A stretch of DNA of 64,000 nucleotides from Hydrogenophaga sp040372165 (GCF_040372165.1 NZ_BAABWG010000002.1:744001-808000), one strand, 5' to 3'. Counted from the first letter of the stretch, positions 41,706 through 50,989 are shown. The notes: generated by a model not told the origin, from the sequence alone. Translations and numbers: made by a program.

Positions 41706-43552
41706 TGGAAGAGTGGGTAGGCTTTCAATGGCATCGTTTCATCGACAAAGTCGCGCGGCGTGACCATCCTGAAGCCGAAGTGTGTCTTGGCGATGTTCAG
41801 CGCAGCATCGGCATGCTGTTCCGGGCCGGCGGTGGCGCCCATGGCGTGCGTGTGGCGCCAGGCAGCGAACGGACGCACCGGTCGCATCGCCGTTGGCTCG
41901 AACGTGTTGCCGGTCGGGTCGATCGGGCCGCCACCGCACGGTTGGAGCCCGACGTGCTCTCACTGCCGGCCCAGTTATCGGTTTTCACCGAGCGTTCGCT
42001 CAATCGCTCGCTCTATCTCTGGCTGGCAGCCATGGCTGCGGTTCATGACAACTCCGGTGACTGGGTGGCAGACAATGTTCGGGCTACGCAGTCCGTGCTC
42101 GCCATGTTTCCCGGGCTTCGAGGGCAGTACCAGGAGCTGCGGCAAGCCCATCTGGCACTCCGGCCTGACCCTTCCAAGCTTTCGCGCCAGCAAGCGTCGG
42201 CAGAACTGACTGTGCAAGAGGCATTGCGAACAGGTGTGGCACCTGTTGGCGCTGGCAGCGTGAATGCAGAAGACGTCGCGCCGGTTTGGCTTTGGCTGGA
42301 ATCGAGCGAAGCAGCACATCCTGGTATGGCCTTCGGCCAACCCCGAGGGGGAGAGGGCGAGCAAGGGACAAGCGAGACCAACCCAAGTCAGGGTGATGGG
42401 AAACGCAGACGCGCTCGTCGCGTGAAGGATGAGCGCGACAAGGCTCCATTGATGATGTTCTTTCGCGCTGAATCCATCCTGTCATGGGGTGAATTCGTCA
42501 AAGTCAATCGCGCCAGTGACGAAGACCCGAATGACAATGCGTCACAGGTCGCCAATGACATGGATGAACTCTCTGTTGCCAGCGGCGACGCCACCACCGC
42601 CGGGTCAGTGCGATTCGATCTGGACTTGCCCAGTGCCGCAGCAGACGACCTGCCATTGGGGCCTGGGCAGCGCTTTCCGGAGTGGAACTGGAAGCAAGGC
42701 CGCCTGCTGCCCGATCACTGCGCCATTCAGGAGCTGCGAAGCCTGCCATCTGAGCCCTTCAACCCCAGCCTTGCTCTTCGTACCACGGCCCGACGTGTGC
42801 GCCGGCGGATGGAGGTACTCAGGGCGGCTCCTCAATGGCTGAGACACCAGGCAGACGGCGATGAGCTGGATCTGGACGCAGTGGTTCACCACGAGGTGGC
42901 TCGCATGGGCGGTGAAGTGGTCACCGCCAGCCCATCCGTCTACAGGAGGCAGTCGAAGGAGCAACGTGACCTGGCGACGCTGCTTCTGGCCGACCTTTCC
43001 CTGTCCACGGACGCATATGCCTCGCAAACCCAGCGTGTCATCGATGTGATCCGTGACGGTCTCTATGTCTTTGGTGAATCACTGCACGCTGCGGGTGATC
43101 CCTTTTCGGTGCTCGGCTTCTCGTCGGTTCGCCGCCAGAATGTGCGGGTCCATCGAATCAAGGGCTTCGACGATCGGTGGGATAGCGCTACACGTGACAG
43201 AGTCGGGGCCATCAAGCCCGGCTACTACACACGCATGGGTGCCGCCATCCGCTTTGCGTCGGCACAATTGAGCAAACGTCCGGAGCGGCAAAAGCTGTTG
43301 CTGGTGCTCACCGATGGCAAACCCAATGATCTGGATGTCTACGAAGGGCGCTATGGTCTTGAAGACACGCGCCATGCGATTTTGGAAGCGCGCACACAAG
43401 GGTTGACGCCGTTCTGCATCACCATTGATGAGACGGCCAACGACTACTTGCCCATGCTGTTCGGCCACAACGGCTACGCGCTGGTGCGCCAGCCGCAAGA
43501 TCTGGCTCAGCGCTTGACGCAGGCTTATCTTCAACTGCGCCGTCAGACCTGA
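41705..43552 (+). CDS. norD: NorD, von Willebrand factor type A protein for NO reductase activation
   Basis: Protein of 615 residues. A long N-terminal region (about 1-400) with SLPAQLSVFTERSLNRSLYL is typical of NorD, and a C-terminal VWA domain begins near residue 430 (LATLLLADLSLSTDAYASQT, with DLSLST as the MIDAS motif) and includes VLTDGKPNDLDVYEGRYGLE. It works with the NorQ ATPase in activating NorCB. A charged, low-similarity stretch (QGDGKRRRARRVKDERDKA) around residue 230 is probably disordered. Confidence 0.9.
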   Translation: MEEWVGFQWHRFIDKVARRDHPEAEVCLGDVQRSIGMLFRAGGGAHGVRVAPGSERTHRSHRRWLERVAGRVDRAATARLEPDVLSLPAQLSVFTERSLNRSLYLWLAAMAAVHDNSGDWVADNVRATQSVLAMFPGLRGQYQELRQAHLALRPDPSKLSRQQASAELTVQEALRTGVAPVGAGSVNAEDVAPVWLWLESSEAAHPGMAFGQPRGGEGEQGTSETNPSQGDGKRRRARRVKDERDKAPLMMFFRAESILSWGEFVKVNRASDEDPNDNASQVANDMDELSVASGDATTAGSVRFDLDLPSAAADDLPLGPGQRFPEWNWKQGRLLPDHCAIQELRSLPSEPFNPSLALRTTARRVRRRMEVLRAAPQWLRHQADGDELDLDAVVHHEVARMGGEVVTASPSVYRRQSKEQRDLATLLLADLSLSTDAYASQTQRVIDVIRDGLYVFGESLHAAGDPFSVLGFSSVRRQNVRVHRIKGFDDRWDSATRDRVGAIKPGYYTRMGAAIRFASAQLSKRPERQKLLLVLTDGKPNDLDVYEGRYGLEDTRHAILEARTQGLTPFCITIDETANDYLPMLFGHNGYALVRQPQDLAQRLTQAYLQLRRQT

Positions 43553-43652
43553 TCGTCTGGGCATGAGGCAAACGTCAGGGAAGTGACTCCTTTCTGTCAC
43601 CCCCAGGGGTTACAGTTCAAGCCTGTTCTTTGCAGCGGATCGTCGAGCGCTT

Positions 43653-44369
43653 ATGAACCTCTCCAACTTCGATCTCCCACGGTACCTGTCGATGCTTCCA
43701 CTCTTTCAGGAAATGGGAGCGCCGGAACTTCAGCGCCTGGCGCAAGGGTGTCGGCTGCGCCAGATTGGTCGTGGCGATGACGTCTTCCGCACGGGAGAGC
43801 CATGCAGTGAATTTCACGTGACGGTCTCGGGGCAGATCAAGCTGTTTGCCATTTCTCCTGCAGGGCAGGAGAAGATCATCGAAATCGTCGGTCCGGGCAA
43901 TACGTTTGCAGAAGCGCTCATGTTCATGGAGCGTCCCTACATCATCAACGCCCAGGCCCTTACAGAGACACTGCTGCTCAGCGTCAGTCGCGACGCTGTG
44001 TTGCAGGAAATTGCCAACGACAAGAATTTCTGCATGCGCATGCTCGCAGGGCTTTCTCGCCGCTTGCATGGCCTGGTCAACGACGTCCAGGCTTATTCGC
44101 TGCACAGTGGGGTCGAACGTGTCATCGGTTTTCTGCTGCGCGACGTACCCGACGATCTGCTGGCGGGCGAAGCGCCCGACGCGGCGCCCGTTCGCGTGGT
44201 CCTTCCCGTGAGCAAGGCGTCCATTGCCTCCAGGCTGTCCATGACCCCGGAGTATTTTTCGCGCGTTTTGCATGAGCTGGAGTCGAAAGGGCTCATCGAG
44301 ATTGACAAACGCGACATACGAATCCCTGACCTCAAGAAGCTATCAGCACTCACGCCGGCGCTGACCTGA
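43653..44369 (+). CDS. dnr: Crp/Fnr family regulator, Dnr/NnrR type
   Basis: Protein of 238 residues. A cyclic nucleotide-like fold (SGQIKLFAISPAGQEKIIEI, then GPGNTFAEALMFMERPYIIN, which resembles Pseudomonas Dnr closely) is followed by the dimer helix and a helix-turn-helix (VSKASIASRLSMTPEYFSRV, then LHELESKGLIEIDKRDI). No N-terminal cysteine cluster is present, so it is not an oxygen-sensing Fnr; the NO-responding Dnr/NnrR branch is the likely one. Targets would be the two TTGAA-N4-TTCAA boxes upstream of nirS and norC. It follows norD by 100 bases. Confidence 0.85.
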   Translation: MNLSNFDLPRYLSMLPLFQEMGAPELQRLAQGCRLRQIGRGDDVFRTGEPCSEFHVTVSGQIKLFAISPAGQEKIIEIVGPGNTFAEALMFMERPYIINAQALTETLLLSVSRDAVLQEIANDKNFCMRMLAGLSRRLHGLVNDVQAYSLHSGVERVIGFLLRDVPDDLLAGEAPDAAPVRVVLPVSKASIASRLSMTPEYFSRVLHELESKGLIEIDKRDIRIPDLKKLSALTPALT

Positions 44370-44425
44370 TCAAGCATTGCCCTGTGTTGACGCAGGCTTG
44401 GCCGCAGCCCCGTACACTTGCGCAC

Positions 44426-45523
44426 ATGCTCATTCTCGGATTCGAATCTTCCTGCGATGAAACCGGCGTGGCCCTGGTCGATGCCGGTGTCGACGGCACG
44501 CCGCGCTTGCTCGGCCATGCCTTGCACAGCCAGATCGAGATGCACCAGGCCTACGGCGGCGTGGTGCCTGAACTGGCCAGCCGCGACCACATTCGCCGGG
44601 TGCTACCACTGACCGAATCCGTTCTGTCCCAGGCTGGTGTGGGGCTGGGCGCTGTCGATGCCATCGCCTACACGCGCGGCCCTGGCTTGGCCGGTGCGTT
44701 GCTGGTGGGCTCTGGCGTGGCCTGTGCGCTGGCCATGGCCTTGGACAGACCCGCCCATGGCATCCACCACCTGGAAGGCCATTTGCTCTCGCCTTTTCTC
44801 AGCGCCGATCCGCCATCGTTCCCGTTTGTGGCGCTGCTCGTCTCGGGCGGTCACAGCCAGCTGATGCAGGTCACGGGTGTGGGACAGTATGAATTGCTGG
44901 GTGAAACGATTGACGACGCAGCAGGCGAAGCCTTCGACAAATCGGCCAAGCTGCTCGGTCTGGGCTACCCTGGCGGTCCCGCGCTCTCTCGCATGGCGCA
45001 GTTGGGCGACCCGGAGAAATACAAGTTCCCGCGACCGCTCATGCACAGTGGCGACCTCGATTTTTCCTTTGCTGGCCTCAAGACGGCGGTGCTGACCCAG
45101 GTCAAGCGTCTGGCCAAGGTCAAGCTCGACGGGCCGGCCACCATGCATCTGGCCGACCCGCTGACCGAGCAGGAAAAGGCCGACGTGGCTGCCGGTGTTC
45201 AGGCGGCCATTGTGGAAGTGCTGGTGCGCAAGTCCATGAAAGCGCTCAAAGAGACGGGGCTGGACAGGCTGGTGGTCGCCGGTGGGGTAGGGGCCAATGC
45301 CCATTTGCGCGAGCAGCTCAATACTGCTTGCCGTGCCAAGGGCGTGCGGGTGCACTACCCGGAACTGCACCTGTGCACCGACAACGGAGCCATGATCGCT
45401 CTCGCGGCAGGGCTTCGAGCCCAGGCGGGTCTCCTCTCAGACGATGAAGACGCCACCCGCTACGCGTTTGATGTCAGGCCGCGCTGGCCACTGGCAGATT
45501 TGGCGCCGCCGGTATCTGGCTGA
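44426..45523 (+). CDS. tsaD: tRNA N6-adenosine threonylcarbamoyltransferase
   Basis: Protein of 365 residues. N-terminal ILGFESSCDETGVALVDAG, the metal site HHLEGHL, and LVSGGHSQLMQVTG and AAGEAFDKSAKLLGLGYPGG are the standard TsaD (Kae1) motifs. It adds the threonylcarbamoyl group to A37 of ANN-decoding tRNAs. The first ATG consistent with the family is 44426. Single gene between dnr and a solute-binding protein gene. Confidence 0.95.
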   Translation: MLILGFESSCDETGVALVDAGVDGTPRLLGHALHSQIEMHQAYGGVVPELASRDHIRRVLPLTESVLSQAGVGLGAVDAIAYTRGPGLAGALLVGSGVACALAMALDRPAHGIHHLEGHLLSPFLSADPPSFPFVALLVSGGHSQLMQVTGVGQYELLGETIDDAAGEAFDKSAKLLGLGYPGGPALSRMAQLGDPEKYKFPRPLMHSGDLDFSFAGLKTAVLTQVKRLAKVKLDGPATMHLADPLTEQEKADVAAGVQAAIVEVLVRKSMKALKETGLDRLVVAGGVGANAHLREQLNTACRAKGVRVHYPELHLCTDNGAMIALAAGLRAQAGLLSDDEDATRYAFDVRPRWPLADLAPPVSG

Positions 45524-45565
45524 GCCCGCTTGCCGGCACTGGACAGGCCGGCCTGATCCGGGCCC

Positions 45566-45587
45566 GGTGCCACGCTGGCGTGGCACC
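45566..45587. repeat. Perfect palindrome downstream of tsaD
   Basis: GGTGCCACGC and GCGTGGCACC are ten-base arms around TG, giving a long hairpin 42 bases after the tsaD stop. No T-run follows on either side, so it is terminator-like only by stem strength. It may be a REP-type element or an mRNA end-protecting stem. Confidence 0.5.
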
Positions 45588-45660
45588 AATGCGGTGTTTC
45601 GATAGCAGGAAACGCTGCACCCGCCATGTTTGGCAAAGCCATACGAAGTTTCAGGCTTCT

Positions 45661-45690
45661 GTAATTATGAATTACGAGGCTTGATACAAT
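45661..45690 (+). promoter_or_regulatory. Candidate promoter/operator of the solute-binding protein gene
   Basis: GTAATT-ATG-AATTAC (45661-45675) is a perfect palindrome in an AT-rich patch, followed ten bases later by TACAAT (45685-45690), a good -10 hexamer. No convincing -35 is present, so activation by a protein bound at the palindrome is plausible. Inference. Confidence 0.4.
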
Positions 45691-45759
45691 CCCGGCCCGA
45701 GTCCCTCTGTTGCAATGCAGCAGTTTCGCACAAACTTCTTCAAGGAGATGACCCAGGCC

Positions 45760-47052
45760 ATGACTTTGCTCCGACCTGTCCGCCGACGCCTCTTCGCAGC
45801 CATCGCTGCTTCCATCAGTGCAGCCGCCCTGGCAAACGCCAGCTGGGCAGCAGAGGACCCAAAGCCAGAACCGATCCGCCTCGCCATGATCGAAGGGCTG
45901 TCCGGACCGTTCGCCAATACAGGGAAGGCTGTGTTCCGTAACCTCGTCTGGGCGGCGGAGCGCGTCAACGCCCGAGGCGGTGTCAAGTTGCCAGATGGCG
46001 CCCGGCCATTGCAGATTGATCGCTTCGACAGCAAAGGCAAGACGGAGGAGGCGATCGCTGCACTTCAGTCTGCCGTCGATCAGGGTGCCCGCATCATCAT
46101 GCAGGGCAACTCCTCGGCAACGGCAGCGGGCCTGATCGAAACGATCGAGCGTCACAACCAGCGCATGCCTGAGAAGCAACTGGTTTTTCTCAACTACTCC
46201 GCTGTCGACCCGTCTCTGACCAATGAACGCTGCAGCTTCTGGCACTTTCGCTTCGACGCCCATGCGGACATGCGCATGACGGCTCTGATGAGCGTGCTGG
46301 CCAAAGACAAGGACTTGAAAAAGGTCTATCTCATCGGGCAGGACTACAGCTTCGGCCGCTCGGTGGTCAAGGAAGCCATGCGCCAACTGGCCGAAAAGCG
46401 CCCCGACATCGAAGTCGTCGGTGAAGAGTTGCACCCCATGGCCCGCATCAAGGACTTCGCTCCGTATGCCGCCAAGATTCGCGCCAGTGGTGCGCAGGCC
46501 GTCATCACCGGCAACTGGGGCAACGACCTCACACTGCTGGTCAAGGCAGCCAAGGAAAGCGGATTCGACGGCAGCTTCTATACCTTCTACGGCAATGCCC
46601 TGGGTGCACCTGCTGCGATGGGCAGTGCCGGAATCGGCAAAGTGGTGGCCGTGGCTGACTGGTTCCCCAACCAGCCCCAGGCCGAATCCCGGACCTTTTA
46701 TGAGTCGTTCCGCCAGCGCTTCCCCGACCCGGCCGACGACTATGTCCACATGCGCATGAACCTCATGATCGAGGCGCTCGCCAAAGCCATCGAGAAAGCC
46801 GGCAAGGTAGATGCCAAAGCCATTGCCTATGCGCTGGAAGACAGCAGCACAAGCCTGGCCGGGCAGACTGCCACGGTTCGAGCTGCCGACCACCAGGTGC
46901 AGCAGCCCTTGGCCGTCGCCGTCATGGAGCGCCAGGGGGCGGAAGGCACACTTTTCGATGTGGAAGGCTCTGGCTACGGATTCAAAGTTGTCCGTCAGCT
47001 GACGGCAGAGCAGGCAGCCATGCCACACACCTGTAATATGGTCAGACCGTGA
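45760..47052 (+). CDS. ABC transporter substrate-binding protein, branched-chain amino acid type
   Basis: Periplasmic binding protein of about 430 residues with a Sec signal (FAAIAASISAAALANASWA-A). The Peripl_BP_6 core is seen in IRLAMIEGLSGPFANTGKAV, then RIIMQGNSSATAAGLIETIE, KVYLIGQDYSFGRSVVKEAM and YAAKIRASGAQAVITGNWGN. No permease or ATPase genes of a LivHMGF-type set are adjacent, so it is an orphan that must pair with distant genes. The start could be ATG at 45715, 45748 or 45760; the last gives the best signal peptide and has AAGGAG twelve bases upstream. Confidence 0.83.
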   Translation: MTLLRPVRRRLFAAIAASISAAALANASWAAEDPKPEPIRLAMIEGLSGPFANTGKAVFRNLVWAAERVNARGGVKLPDGARPLQIDRFDSKGKTEEAIAALQSAVDQGARIIMQGNSSATAAGLIETIERHNQRMPEKQLVFLNYSAVDPSLTNERCSFWHFRFDAHADMRMTALMSVLAKDKDLKKVYLIGQDYSFGRSVVKEAMRQLAEKRPDIEVVGEELHPMARIKDFAPYAAKIRASGAQAVITGNWGNDLTLLVKAAKESGFDGSFYTFYGNALGAPAAMGSAGIGKVVAVADWFPNQPQAESRTFYESFRQRFPDPADDYVHMRMNLMIEALAKAIEKAGKVDAKAIAYALEDSSTSLAGQTATVRAADHQVQQPLAVAVMERQGAEGTLFDVEGSGYGFKVVRQLTAEQAAMPHTCNMVRP

Positions 47053-47138
47053 ACTGAAACGCCATTGACCCGGCCGCGTTCGAGTGGCTTGCCGGTCAGC
47101 TCAGGGCATGGGTCTTGTGTCCCGGGAAAGGCATTGCC

Positions 47139-48362
47139 ATGCGGTCAGTGGTAGAACAATTGCAGGAATCGCGTATCCGGGAGGTGGCCAACGAAGGCCT
47201 GGGCCTCCCGGATGTTCTGCGCTTCTGGTTTGGCGAGAGTGACGAGGTCACCCCTGCAGTCATTCGTGATGCAGCGGCAGCTTCCTTGCAGGCTGGCGAA
47301 ACGTTTTATGCGCAGAATCTGGGTCTGCCAGAGTTGCGGCATGCGATTGCCGGCTATACCCACGTGCTGCATCCACGGCATGACACCGGCCACTGGTTCG
47401 ATCGCATTGCGGTCACGGCTGGTGGCGTCAACGGTCTGATGCTGGCCTGTCAGACCCTGGTCGACGCTGGCGACCGCGTGGTCGGGGTCACACCGGTGTG
47501 GCCCAATCTGATTGCACAGCCCAGAATCATGGGCGCCGACATGGTCACAGTGCCCTTGCAACCTGTGCAGGGCGGTCCGAATGCCGGTGCCTGGCAGCTC
47601 GACATGGACCGCCTGCTCGATGCCATCACACCGCAGACGCGACTGCTCATCCTCAACGCACCCAACAACCCCACCGGCTGGACGCTGACCCCCGCAGAAC
47701 AGCAAACCATCCTCGACCATTGCCGCCGCACCGGCACCTGGGTTCTGGCTGACGAGGTTTATGAGCGCTTGTATTACCCGGATCATCATTCATCGGTGCC
47801 GGTGAACCGCGCCGGCGGCGCAGGGCAGGGGGCATCATCACCCAGTTTTCTCGATATCGCCGAACCCGACGAGCGCCTCATCGTCATCCACAGTTTCTCC
47901 AAGAGCTTTCTGATGACAGGTTGGCGTCTGGGCTGGATGGTCCTGCCGGCCAGTCTCACTGCGCAGGTGGCCAAGCTCATCGAATTCAACACCTCGTGCT
48001 CGCCCGTGTTCGTTCAGCGGGGCGCCATGGTTGCCCTGCAACATGAAGAGAGCATCACGCCACCTTTGGTGCGTCATCTCCGCCATTGCAGGGACACGCT
48101 CCTGCCGCTGCTGCAAGAGGTCCCTGGCGTTCAGGTGGCGTCACCATTGGGCGGGATGTACGCCTTCTTCCGACTGGACGCGCACCCCGACTGCCTCACC
48201 ACCGCCAAGCGGCTGGTCAGAGAGGCGGGGCTTGGACTGGCACCCGGCAGTGCATTCGGTGACGAAGCCAAGGGCTGGTTGCGCTGGTGCTTCGCCAGCC
48301 ACGATGTGGCGCGGCTGGCGCAAGGCGTTGATCGCCTGTCAGCGTGGCTCAGCCGCCAGTGA
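47139..48362 (+). CDS. PLP-dependent aminotransferase, class I/II
   Basis: Protein of about 407 residues. ITPQTRLLILNAPNNPTGW contains the NNPTG motif, LADEVYERL the aspartate contact, and SFSKSFLMTGWRLGWMV holds the Schiff-base lysine (SKSF). The N-terminal LPDVLRFWFGESDEVTP matches the aspartate/aromatic aminotransferase-like subgroup. The ATG at 47139 has GGAAAGG upstream. Substrate unknown; the preceding binding-protein gene, 86 bases away on the same strand, may be functionally linked. Confidence 0.88.
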   Translation: MRSVVEQLQESRIREVANEGLGLPDVLRFWFGESDEVTPAVIRDAAAASLQAGETFYAQNLGLPELRHAIAGYTHVLHPRHDTGHWFDRIAVTAGGVNGLMLACQTLVDAGDRVVGVTPVWPNLIAQPRIMGADMVTVPLQPVQGGPNAGAWQLDMDRLLDAITPQTRLLILNAPNNPTGWTLTPAEQQTILDHCRRTGTWVLADEVYERLYYPDHHSSVPVNRAGGAGQGASSPSFLDIAEPDERLIVIHSFSKSFLMTGWRLGWMVLPASLTAQVAKLIEFNTSCSPVFVQRGAMVALQHEESITPPLVRHLRHCRDTLLPLLQEVPGVQVASPLGGMYAFFRLDAHPDCLTTAKRLVREAGLGLAPGSAFGDEAKGWLRWCFASHDVARLAQGVDRLSAWLSRQ

Positions 48363-48385
48363 TGTGGAAAACTGCTCGACTCGGC

Positions 48386-49264
48386 CTATGTCTCGGCTGG
48401 TGTGCTCAGTCCTTCGGCCAGCCAGTCAAACACAAGACGAATGCGACGTGAGGTGCGCAACTCCCGGTGCGTGACCAGCCAGACCGGAAATTTCACCGCC
48501 GGCACATCGTCCAGCACCCTGACGACGTCAGGGGTCGCCCTGGCCATCTCATCCATCATGACCGCGATGCCCAGGCCTTGTTGCATCAGCGCCCAATTGG
48601 CCACTGAGTGATCTGCATAACAACTGAAACTCGCTTCGGTGATGGGCAACCCATGCTGCTGCATGTAGGCGAGGTAGTTCCCTGTCCGGTCCGAACCGAT
48701 GAAGTCATGCTGTGCTGCGTCCGCTGCGGTGCGTGGGTGCCCGTTCATGGCGACCCAGGCCTTTGACGCATAGAAACTGGCCGTCGCTTCGCGCAACAGG
48801 CGCCCGATCAGATCCGGCTCCTCTGGCCGCACGTGCCTGACCGCGATGTCGGCCTCGCGACGCCGCAAGTCACTGAGCGTGTTGGACGAGACCAGATCAA
48901 TCGATATTCCTGGCGCGCTTTCTCGAAGTGAGCGAATCAATGGTGGCAGAAGGTAGGCTGCAACAGCATCGGTGGCGGACACTGACACCGTTCCTTCCAC
49001 CATCTGCGACCGACCGGTGGCGGCCAGGCCGAGTTCATTGGCAGCGATGCCCATGGCTTTGGCGTGCTCCAGCAGGTCAAGACCAGTGTCCGTCAGCACC
49101 ATGGACTTGCCCACGCGTTCGAACAGGGTGACCCCAAGGTCTTGCTCGATGCACGCCACCTGCCGGCTCAGAGTCGGCTGGGAGAGCCCGAGCTTGCGGG
49201 CTGCCGCCGAAAGCGATCCGGTCTGGGCAGTCTCCAGAAAGGCGCGCAAGTGATTCCAGTCCAA
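48386..49264 (-). CDS. LysR-family transcriptional regulator
   Basis: Protein of 292 residues. DNA-binding domain WNHLRAFLETAQTGSLSAAA then RKLGLSQPTLSRQVACIEQD, followed by a LysR substrate domain (APGISIDLVSSNTLSDLRRR). Convergent with the aminotransferase gene. A TTATGC-N6-GCATAA site is 28 bases upstream of its start and is probably its own operator. Confidence 0.9.
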   Translation of the reverse strand: MDWNHLRAFLETAQTGSLSAAARKLGLSQPTLSRQVACIEQDLGVTLFERVGKSMVLTDTGLDLLEHAKAMGIAANELGLAATGRSQMVEGTVSVSATDAVAAYLLPPLIRSLRESAPGISIDLVSSNTLSDLRRREADIAVRHVRPEEPDLIGRLLREATASFYASKAWVAMNGHPRTAADAAQHDFIGSDRTGNYLAYMQQHGLPITEASFSCYADHSVANWALMQQGLGIAVMMDEMARATPDVVRVLDDVPAVKFPVWLVTHRELRTSRRIRLVFDWLAEGLSTPAET

Positions 49265-49291
49265 GGTCTTTTCCTTCGCGTTTTCAGGTGC

Positions 49292-49309
49292 TTATGCGTT
49301 ATTGCATAA
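49292..49309. promoter_or_regulatory. LysR-type operator (T-N11-A palindrome)
   Basis: TTATGC-GTTATT-GCATAA is a perfect six-base inverted repeat with a six-base spacer, containing a T-N11-A LysR box, in an AT-rich stretch between the LysR gene and the divergent methyltransferase. It could serve autoregulation or the 49.5 kb gene. Confidence 0.55.
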
Positions 49310-49479
49310 CAAATCTGCAATTTATCGCAATTCCATCAAATCTGATGCATGGATACGATGACAGGCATTGAATGTCATTGCCGCTGAAGACTTCAGCGCC
49401 GGTGGCCTGACTGAGCCGGAGGTCAATCGAGATGATCTGTGGCCTGCCTTCACCACTCTCGAACCGGATTGAAACGAAC

Positions 49480-50193
49480 ATGCCGACGAACCCTGCCATC
49501 TCCTCACCGCCTAAAGCCCCCATGGGTCCGGGGAGCTTTGAAAAAGCTGTGTTCTGGGATCGAATTGCTCGCAAATACGCAGCAAGTGCGATCGCGGACG
49601 AAGCTGGCTATGAGCGGTCCCTCAAGCGAGTACTGGCACTGCTTTCGCCTTCGCAGCAAGTGCTGGAAATCGGATGCGGCACTGGCTCCACAGCGCTCCG
49701 GCTGGCGCCCGGTGTCGGTCAGATGCTGTCCACGGATGTCTCTGACGAGATGATCGCCATCGCCCGGGAAAAGCTGGCAGCCCGCCCCCTGGCCAATTTG
49801 CGTTTTGCGGTGGCAGATGCGGACGCCCCCTGTCATGCAGAAGAGGCATTCGATGCGGTGCTGGCGTTCAACCTGCTTCATCTTGTAGACGACCTCGCCG
49901 GCGCCCTGTCGTCCATGTCGAGCGCCCTGAAGCCGGGAGGCCTCTTTATCTCCAAGACACCTTGTCTCGGCCTGATGAACCCCTTGCTCCACTGGATCGC
50001 CCTGCCTGTGATGAAGGCATTGGGCAAGGCGCCACCCGTCCAGGTGTTCGACGCCAGCGAACTCGAGAGTGCCATCCGTCAGGCAGGGTTCGAGGTTCTG
50101 TCGGTCGAATGGCATGCCTCCAAAGGCAAGGATGTGCGCCCATTCATCGTGGCGCGCAAGCCCTTGAAGACCAGCGCTCCTGGCGTTCCCTGA
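49480..50193 (+). CDS. Class I SAM-dependent methyltransferase
   Basis: Protein of about 237 residues. Motif I is VLEIGCGTGSTALRLAPGVG, motif post-I LSTDVSDEMIAIAREK, and motif IV is AVLAFNLLHLVDDLAGALSS. It belongs to the Methyltransf_11/25 group; substrate not predictable. The ATG at 49480 follows an in-frame longer frame that lacks a ribosome site. Divergent from the LysR gene across 215 bases. Confidence 0.85.
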   Translation: MPTNPAISSPPKAPMGPGSFEKAVFWDRIARKYAASAIADEAGYERSLKRVLALLSPSQQVLEIGCGTGSTALRLAPGVGQMLSTDVSDEMIAIAREKLAARPLANLRFAVADADAPCHAEEAFDAVLAFNLLHLVDDLAGALSSMSSALKPGGLFISKTPCLGLMNPLLHWIALPVMKALGKAPPVQVFDASELESAIRQAGFEVLSVEWHASKGKDVRPFIVARKPLKTSAPGVP

Positions 50194-50359
50194 CCAGCAC
50201 TGCATCTGGTCCGGCTTCTTCGGCTCCTTCGTCCTGTTTTCTGACGCCCAGGTTTGTGCCCAATGGCCGGGCAGGGCGGTGCTTTGCCTGTGTCCGCCAG
50301 TTTCGCCTGTTCCTGTTCTCTACTTTGCCCATTAACTTTGCCCATTGAGGGGGTTCGCC

Positions 50360-50920
50360 ATGTCATCTCGTTCCATTTCCCGACGCTCGCCCAGCCCATG
50401 GCGAGTCGGCGCAGAGTTGCTCGCCGCGCTGGTGCTGGCTGCAGGCCTGCTCGCCGCCTGTGGCGGGGGCGCTAGCGATGACGGTGGAGGTAGCGGCTCC
50501 GGGGATTTGTTCATGCGGGCCAATATCAACGGCAGGACGGTGGAATACCGCCAGTTCGCTGTGGCAGCCCTTTACCCGTACCAGGGCAAGGCAGACGGCT
50601 TGCTGACGGCCGGCGCCGTGCAGGGCAGCCAGACCTACCCGTCCATAGGCATACAGCTCATCGACGCCAGCGGCGTCAAAGGCAAGACCTATCAGGAAAG
50701 CGAGCTGGGCCCCAGCTTTCGCTACAGCCCCAAGGAAAACGAGCACTATATTTCGGGTGTTGGGCCCGAGATGGACTTCAAGGTGACGGTCACAGGTGTG
50801 TCAGACGGCATCATGCGGGGCACCTTCAGTGGCACCATCCATGATGAAGCGTCAGAAGGGCGCCAGACCACGTGGGCGGTGACCAATGGGGCATTTGCAC
50901 TGGAAATTCGCCGTCCCTGA
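50360..50920 (+). CDS. Hypothetical lipoprotein
   Basis: Protein of about 186 residues with a lipoprotein signal: basic start, hydrophobic LLAALVLAAGLLAA and lipobox LLAAC (Cys at residue 35 or so), then a Gly/Ser-rich linker (GGGASDDGGGSGSGD). The mature part has regular beta-strand-like repeats (YPYQGKADGLLTAGAVQGSQ, then DGIMRGTFSGTIHDE). Length and pattern fit small outer-membrane lipoproteins; no function is assigned. Just upstream of the rpsO promoter. Confidence 0.6.
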   Translation: MSSRSISRRSPSPWRVGAELLAALVLAAGLLAACGGGASDDGGGSGSGDLFMRANINGRTVEYRQFAVAALYPYQGKADGLLTAGAVQGSQTYPSIGIQLIDASGVKGKTYQESELGPSFRYSPKENEHYISGVGPEMDFKVTVTGVSDGIMRGTFSGTIHDEASEGRQTTWAVTNGAFALEIRRP

Positions 50921-50960
50921 GCTTCTCCTGAGCGCCCGTCAGTCGCACTGTGGCGGAATT

Positions 50961-50989
50961 TTGCTCGTTTGTAAGGGCTGGGCTATAAT
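50961..50989 (+). promoter_or_regulatory. Sigma-70 promoter of rpsO
   Basis: TTGCTC (50961-50966) and TATAAT (50984-50989) are separated by 17 bases, a near-consensus promoter. Transcription would start near 50996, about 100 bases before rpsO, leaving a leader that may carry S15 autoregulation. Confidence 0.75.
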
